In this document: positions 59,555-64,000 of the stretch, one piece after another
How the letters are laid out: every line of letters begins with the position of its first letter
Position numbering within the stretch: position 1 is the stretch's first letter
Assembly (NCBI RefSeq): GCF_014947265.1
Contig: NZ_JADCNK010000023.1
Span: forward strand, 17,055 to 81,054
Origin: Pedobacter sp014947265
GTDB taxonomy: Bacteria > Bacteroidota > Bacteroidia > Sphingobacteriales > Sphingobacteriaceae
Reading direction: 5' to 3'
DNA length: 64,000 bases
Position numbers and translations under genes: made by a program
Notes under the pieces: model-generated
The model's database searches: none
The model's input: the letters and a program-made list of their open reading frames with translations, nothing else
What the model was told of the DNA's origin: nothing

Positions 59555-60061
59555 AGAGCCTGTTTAAAATTAAGTAAAATTTATTTCGTATGTCAGTCTG
59601 AGCGTAGTCGAAGACAATTTTTTATAGTAAGAGAAGCAATCGACTTCGCTACCATTGACGTTGTTTTACAAATAATTATTAATCAGCATTTTAACTGCTT
59701 TCGCATTTCCATCCAGCTAGGCCATAGTACGGTATCCCCGTTCTACTTAAATCCGGCCTAACAAATTTTTCGGGCTGCACCGTCCAAGCCAACCTATTAG
59801 CTTCAAAAGAAAACGGCGTAGCCCTCATGAATGCAGCTGAAAGTTATAAACAACAAATGAATAAATTTTCAGCCGGTGTTTTTTGTTTCTTTTTGGCAGC
59901 AAAAAGAAAGAGCCCTTCGGCGGCGGCGAGCCGAGGCAAGACCGCGTGTAGGATAAGAGAAGACAATTTTACGTCACTCATATTGATTTTAAATAATTAA
60001 TTAACCCTCAGTGTGACAAACTAGGAGAAGTAATGTATTGAATAAAATTTAAACAGGCTCT
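59555..60061. mobile_element. MITE-like element with 14-base terminal inverted repeats
   Basis: The ends are AGAGCCTGTTTAAA (59555-59568) and its exact inverse TTTAAACAGGCTCT (60048-60061), 507 bases in total, and the match continues a few bases inside with one mismatch. No transposase is encoded; the interior contains fragments resembling dispersed repeats, an AAAGAAAGAGCCC stretch and short direct repeats of GAAGACAATTTT. No clear target-site duplication. Proposed as a non-autonomous element by structure only. Confidence 0.6.
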
Positions 60062-60139
60062 AATAATGTATATAATTGATTATTTTGCCTATAGCTCATC
60101 CTTTTTCTTTGTGTAAAAAATTCCTATATTTAATTGTTT

Positions 60140-60394
60140 ATGACCAACCCTTTCGATGATATGGACTTTAAATCGTTACTTGAGCATGTAAAAAATCTTT
60201 CAGCTGCTGAAAAAAAAGAACTGGTGCGGGTTTTAAATGAAGGCCAGCTTCCGGTGGTTAATGAAGAGCAGGTAGCTTATGTAAAGACACCCGCAACGCA
60301 TAATTCTTTTGATGCGAAGTGGGAGGAAAGTTTATCGGCTTCTGAATTTAAAGCAGCAGCCATTCAGCATATTAATGCCTTACCTTGGAAATAG
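60140..60394 (+). CDS. Small acidic protein, candidate antitoxin (84 aa)
   Basis: Start at ATG 60140 (MTNPFDDMDFKSLLEHVKNL); a TTG two codons upstream is possible. A helical N-terminal half with LSAAEKKELVRVLNEGQLPV, then an acidic, probably disordered C-terminal half (SFDAKWEESLSASEFKAAAI). The end overlaps by 10 bases the next gene, whose product resembles RelE-type toxins. Overlap, order and the disordered C-terminus suit an antitoxin, but I do not recognise a known antitoxin fold. Confidence 0.6.
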   Translation: MTNPFDDMDFKSLLEHVKNLSAAEKKELVRVLNEGQLPVVNEEQVAYVKTPATHNSFDAKWEESLSASEFKAAAIQHINALPWK

Positions 60395-60708
60395 TACGCT
60401 TCAATCCCTCGGTTCTGCTTTATCTTAACGAACTGGTTGATGTGCTTTTTTACGAAAACTATTTCAGTATCCGCGAAAGTGCTATAGATTACGTGATCAG
60501 ATTGATTGATGTCGCTGAAAGTAAAATCGTGAAGAAGCAATATTATAGTGCTCCAAAGGCTATTTCTCATCATGGCAGTTGGCTAATCCATTTTAATATC
60601 AGTGAGAAAACAACCTGGTACTTTGTATTCGAAAAAAGTGAGAATCGTTATTTGTTTACCTATGTGTTTAACAACTACTCCAAAGAAGCTCAAAATTTAA
60701 ACTTATAA
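60385..60708 (+). CDS. Possible RelE/ParE-like toxin, TTG start (107 aa)
   Basis: Begins MEIVRFNPSVLLYLNELVDV (TTG start at 60385) with a helical hairpin (ENYFSIRESAIDYVIRLIDV), then beta strands (HGSWLIHFNISEKTTWYFVF, NRYLFTYVFNN), a pattern like the RelE/ParE fold. The C-terminus lacks the catalytic Arg/His of RelE that I could place, so function is uncertain. Overlap of 10 bases with the upstream small acidic protein suggests a toxin-antitoxin pair. Confidence 0.55.
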   Translation: MEIVRFNPSVLLYLNELVDVLFYENYFSIRESAIDYVIRLIDVAESKIVKKQYYSAPKAISHHGSWLIHFNISEKTTWYFVFEKSENRYLFTYVFNNYSKEAQNLNL

Positions 60709-60744
60709 GTTAGTTGTAGCCAAATAAATTTATTATCTTCAAGG

Positions 60745-62028
60745 ATGAATTTTCCAGAAGATTTTCTTCATTACGTTTGGCAATTCAGGTCGTTCGATTT
60801 TAACGATCTGCAAACCACACGTGGCGAAAATCTGAAAATCATAAACCCGGGCTTGCTTAATAAAAACTCTGGTCCCGATTTTTTTCATGCAAAAATCGAA
60901 ATGGGTAATACCACCTGGGCGGGGAATGTAGAAATTCATTTAAAATCATCTGACTGGTTAAAACACAACCACCAGGTTAATCCTGCGTATGAAAATGTAA
61001 TCTTACATGTTGTTTACCAGCATGATGCCGAAATAACCAGGATGGATGGAACCATTTTGCCGGTTTTAGAACTGAAGAGCCGGATTTCAAAGGATCTGAT
61101 CAGCAAGTACGAAAACCTGTTCCTCACCCTAACTGATTTTCCTTGCATTGCCCAAATAGGAAGGGTAGATGAGTTAATCGTAGATTCTTTTTTATCAAGA
61201 ACATTGATTGAGCGTTTTGAGCAGAAAACAAATGCTGTTACAGAAACCTTAAATGAATTAAACGGGAATTGGGATGAGACTTTCTACCGTTTTATGGCCC
61301 GTAATTTTGGTTTCAAAATAAACGCTCTGCCTTTTGAGTTATTTGCCAAGGCAGTTCCACAGCATATTTATGCCAGGCATAAAAATAATCCACATCAGAT
61401 AGAAGCGTTGGTTTTTGGTGCTGCAGGCTTTTTAAATGATCATTTTGAAGAAGAATATCCCCGAAAGTTAAAAGCCGAATTTCAGTTTCTCCAAAAGAAA
61501 TATAACCTTATACCCATTGATGTTTCACTGTGGAAATTTATGCGCATGCGTCCACAAAATTTCCCAACCATTCGTTTGGCACAATTTGCAGCATTAATAA
61601 CCAAAGCCAATCATCTTTTTTCTAAAATTATGGAAATAAAGAATGTGGCTGAACTGCGTACCTTATTTGAAAACCTGCCCGTAAACGATTACTGGAAAAC
61701 ACATTATCATTTTAAAAAGGTAGCTTCCTCCGTAAATATCCAGATCGGAAAAACATCAGTAGACAATATCCTTTTAAATACCGTAGCCTTGTTTTTATTT
61801 GCTTATGGGAAACATACGGCAACACAATATTTTATCAGTAGGGCAATAAAACTGTTAGAAAGTTTGCCTGCAGAGCAAAATGCAATTACCGATAAATATA
61901 CTGAAGCGGGCGTGAAGATGATGAACGCATTTGCCTCTCAGGGAATTTTGCAGCTAAAAAAGCAATATTGCGATGAGAAAAAATGCTTATCTTGTGGTAT
62001 TGGAATTAAAATTTTAAAACAGGCCTAA
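60745..62028 (+). CDS. DUF2851 family protein (427 aa)
   Basis: A Bacteroidota-specific family: MNFPEDFLHYVWQFRSFDFN, then a nuclease-like core NSGPDFFHAKIEMGNTTWAG and NVEIHLKSSDWLKHNH. The order D45 ... E63-I-H-x-K67 is similar to PD-(D/E)xK enzymes, though no activity is established. The C-terminus carries a possible zinc site, CDEKKCLSCGIGI. About 200 residues between are helical. It begins 36 bases after the preceding gene, and could be co-transcribed. Confidence 0.88.
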   Translation: MNFPEDFLHYVWQFRSFDFNDLQTTRGENLKIINPGLLNKNSGPDFFHAKIEMGNTTWAGNVEIHLKSSDWLKHNHQVNPAYENVILHVVYQHDAEITRMDGTILPVLELKSRISKDLISKYENLFLTLTDFPCIAQIGRVDELIVDSFLSRTLIERFEQKTNAVTETLNELNGNWDETFYRFMARNFGFKINALPFELFAKAVPQHIYARHKNNPHQIEALVFGAAGFLNDHFEEEYPRKLKAEFQFLQKKYNLIPIDVSLWKFMRMRPQNFPTIRLAQFAALITKANHLFSKIMEIKNVAELRTLFENLPVNDYWKTHYHFKKVASSVNIQIGKTSVDNILLNTVALFLFAYGKHTATQYFISRAIKLLESLPAEQNAITDKYTEAGVKMMNAFASQGILQLKKQYCDEKKCLSCGIGIKILKQA

Positions 62029-62079
62029 GTTTTTCTGCTTTCCGGTAAAACTTTACACCCTATAATCTGTTTCCACATT

Positions 62080-62295
62080 ATGGAATTTCCACACGAGCTA
62101 AAAGAACTATATCCTAATCAGATTATTGAGGTTAGGGGTAATGCCGATGCCTTAACTGTTATTTTAAACAGAGATGTCGATATCCATCAGTTTAAGGCAG
62201 AATTAATCAAAAAGTTTTCGGGATTGGAAGAACAACAAACGCTTTTTATAAAACATGAAGATAAGCAGGATTTCGAAAAATTAATTTTGGAATAA
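62080..62295 (+). CDS. Hypothetical protein (71 aa)
   Basis: Small soluble protein, MEFPHELKELYPNQIIEVRG then DALTVILNRDVDIHQFKAEL and LFIKHEDKQDFEKLILE. It looks like a small alpha/beta domain. The family was not recognised. It follows the DUF2851 gene after 51 bases. Confidence 0.55.
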   Translation: MEFPHELKELYPNQIIEVRGNADALTVILNRDVDIHQFKAELIKKFSGLEEQQTLFIKHEDKQDFEKLILE

Positions 62296-62423
62296 ATGCG
62301 TTTTGGTTTGCCATTAAAATTTAACCAATTAATTTTCCTAAATTAGATTGCTGAAAGCAAATCATGTTTTCGGACAGTTTTAATTTAGTGTAGTGCAATT
62401 AAGATTTTTAAAATAAGCTTAAC

Positions 62424-62642
62424 ATGTTCCAGAGAATTATCACTTATTTTGAACAGCAGAGTTTTGGAGTGTCTACCTATTTAGCCAATAAGCTGAATAT
62501 GAGTACTGCTAAAGTGCGTCTGTTTTTTATTTATTCGTCATTTTTGGCGGTAGGTTTTCCTATACTGTTCTATTTTTTGGCTGCCGTAGTGCTCGATATC
62601 AGGACGTACATGAAAAGAATGCGAATGCGGATCTGGGAATAA
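62424..62642 (+). CDS. PspC-domain membrane protein (72 aa)
   Basis: PspC pattern: GVSTYLANKLNMSTAKVRLF and FIYSSFLAVGFPILFYFLAA with one to two membrane segments (about 33-58). The family is named after phage-shock protein C, an inner-membrane stress sensor; small stand-alone PspC proteins in Bacteroidota often have other partners. The last residues MKRMRMRIWE are very basic. No psp genes nearby. Confidence 0.82.
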   Translation: MFQRIITYFEQQSFGVSTYLANKLNMSTAKVRLFFIYSSFLAVGFPILFYFLAAVVLDIRTYMKRMRMRIWE

Positions 62643-62713
62643 AACGTAAGAAGTATTATGGATGATGGAAAAGGGCTGCCAGATCAGACTTTTGACTGAA
62701 GACTCACGACTAA

Positions 62714-63370
62714 TTAATCATCGTCTCTTAAAATTTCGGCAATTTCATTAAAGCCCTTTTCTGCGGCTAAATCTGCAGGGAGTTTTCCGCCTTCCATACG
62801 TAAAGAAACTTCCGCTCCGTGTTCTAACAATAAAATTATCAGTTCAATATTTCCGAGTTGAGCGGCAGTATGTAAAGGAGCTAAACCTGCTTTCTGGCAA
62901 ACATTTGGATATGCACCCGCATCTAAGAGCATTTTAGTAATATTAAAATTATTGGCTGCAACTGCCGAGTGGATAGGAAATACATTGAAGCCGTTTTTTG
63001 ATGCCAGGTTAACCTCAGCGCCTTTTAAAACCAGAAAACGGGCTAATTCTTCATGTCCGAAATAGCAGGCTAAACCAAGTGGTGTAAAACCATCTTCAGA
63101 AAATTCATTGATACTGGCAGGGTTTTGAAAAATCAATAGCGTAGCCGCGTCGAATTTACCAACGGCACAGGCCTCAAACAAGGTTAAATGATCTACAAAT
63201 TCAGCAATTAAATCAGCTATTTCCTGTTTTTTGTAATAACAAGCCAATAATAAAGGCGAAATGTGATGGGAAGTATCAACATTTGCCAATTTTGGATTTT
63301 CAATTAAAATTTCTTTTACTGCTTGTAAATTTCCAGCCTCAATTTGCTCTTCGAGTTGCGCTATACCCAT
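62714..63370 (-). CDS. Ankyrin-repeat protein (218 aa)
   Basis: Five to six ankyrin repeats from residue 1 to 215, for example FTPLGLACYFGHEELARFLV, LKGAEVNLASKNGFNVFPIH, AGLAPLHTAAQLGNIELIIL and LLEHGAEVSLRMEGGKLPAD. No signal peptide and no other domain, so it is a cytoplasmic protein-binding module. Partner unknown. It stands alone, opposite in direction to the PspC gene, with a repeat-rich gap upstream. Confidence 0.88.
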   Translation of the reverse strand: MGIAQLEEQIEAGNLQAVKEILIENPKLANVDTSHHISPLLLACYYKKQEIADLIAEFVDHLTLFEACAVGKFDAATLLIFQNPASINEFSEDGFTPLGLACYFGHEELARFLVLKGAEVNLASKNGFNVFPIHSAVAANNFNITKMLLDAGAYPNVCQKAGLAPLHTAAQLGNIELIILLLEHGAEVSLRMEGGKLPADLAAEKGFNEIAEILRDDD

Positions 63371-64000
63371 AATATTGTTTCAAAAATCGCTTTAAATTAA
63401 CTAAAATTAAGGAATTGTAAACTTTAATGCCTAAATATATATAGTGTAAGGCAATCTACCAAGACCTCAACGGTTAAAAAACTATTATATCTCCAAAAAG
63501 AACCACTGGACTAAAAATTGCCAACTGAAAGCTGCAACTCATTTGGGCGTTCCCCAAGCTACGCAAGGGGCGGGCTTTACAGGGCTGCGCTTCGCTCCGG
63601 TACCGATGAAGGTCGGTACTAAGAGGTATCGTCATTGCGAGAAGGCTTTTTCAGCCGACGAAGCAATCTTACAACGATCGCTACTAGCGTGCGCATTAAG
63701 ATTATTCATTTTTGCAGTTGCTTTTAAAGGCATTCATGAACTCAATCGTTCGGTTATCTTCGTTCCTCGCAATGACGGACCATTCTATTGGAATCTGTCA
63801 ATGATAGCTTGTCGAAGGGCTTGCTTTTAAATGTCTTGCAGGGCGTTTCGATACTTCGTCAGGCTCAGTACAGGCTGAACTCAACTTGATGAAAAAAATG
63901 AATTACCATTTATGATACAGCCTTTCGATCGCAGTTAGTCTTACGCCCCAAGAACAACAGACTCATGTTAAATAAACCTGATAGAACGAAAAGCCCGGAA
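63371..64000. repeat. Repeat-rich intergenic region to the window end
   Basis: It contains an inverted pair (CGTCATTGCGAGAA near 63630 and TTCCTCGCAATGACG near 63762) around a 130-base core, a GGCGGGCTTTACAGGGCTGC segment, and at 63966-64000 a copy of the dispersed element AACCTGATAGAACG, continuing beyond the window. A 95-codon open frame (63543-63830) lies across these repeats and looks spurious. Confidence 0.6.

Noticed and set aside
59555..60061. Complete insertion sequence
   Set aside because: No transposase frame of adequate length on either strand; only inverted ends, so it is listed as MITE-like.
63543..63830. 95-codon open frame near the window end
   Set aside because: Runs across the dispersed repeats with CGTCATTGCGAG and its inverse; no domain, and it starts in a repeat.

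Overview
The window reads as chromosome of a Bacteroidota bacterium, most likely family Sphingobacteriaceae (Pedobacter-like). The evidence is the gene content: tandem MacB/FtsX permease arrays, a primary sigma factor without region 1.1, Rho with a long low-complexity insert, DUF4290, DUF4254, DUF2851, DUF2975, and tig-clpP-clpX. Promoters follow the Bacteroidota pattern (TTTG, about 19 nt, TAnnTTTG) rather than -35/-10, Shine-Dalgarno sequences are weak, and G+C is low. No phage, plasmid, CRISPR array or rRNA operon is visible.

Layout. 1-13651: a tandem array of one partial and five complete two-FtsX-domain permeases, closed by one LolD/MacB-type ATPase, presumably an ABC exporter family. 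13719-19176: an HTTM-like membrane protein, a pair of paralogous secreted proteins with a duplicated promoter, then a small soluble protein, a membrane protein, a histidine kinase and a LuxR-type regulator. 19231-21366: a BtuF-like binding protein without signal peptide, a frameshifted small lipoprotein and two identical tRNA-Leu(UAG) units. 21487-28805: trigger factor, four-helix-bundle protein, ClpP, ClpX, AMP nucleosidase, a small ABC module, a YoeB-type toxin-antitoxin pair and RpoD. 29261-31119: three DUF2975-like membrane proteins (the middle one frameshifted) plus a YozG-like HTH protein. 31807-37559: SucC, a small membrane protein, a ferritin-like protein and a winged-helix/membrane-protein cluster. 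37919-44405: LolD, a PreATP-grasp-like fragment, a degenerate HAD protein, an S41 peptidase lipoprotein, DprA and cystathionine beta-synthase. 44695-54945: MurA, DUF4290, a palindrome-rich tandem repeat, SixA, a GT9 glycosyltransferase, DUF4254, PolX, a lipoprotein, SppA and FolK. 55712-63370: PssA, Rho, PyrF, a MITE-like element, a candidate toxin-antitoxin pair, DUF2851, PspC and an ankyrin protein.

Most genes are housekeeping: proteostasis, transcription (RpoD, Rho), peptidoglycan and phospholipid synthesis, folate, pyrimidine and sulfur-amino-acid metabolism, and envelope functions. The less ordinary content lies in regulation and in the spaces between genes. Two secreted paralogues share four promoter/operator blocks at identical spacing. 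A winged-helix cluster carries the same hairpin in front of two of its genes. The spacers contain families of short words fixed in position and orientation relative to stop and start codons, plus several dispersed palindromic elements. Other points are a MurA with Asp instead of the catalytic Cys, a PolX with Glu in place of the polymerase aspartates, and two in-window frameshifts.

All assignments come from reading the sequence. No database search or folding program was run, so function calls rest on recognised motifs and gene order.
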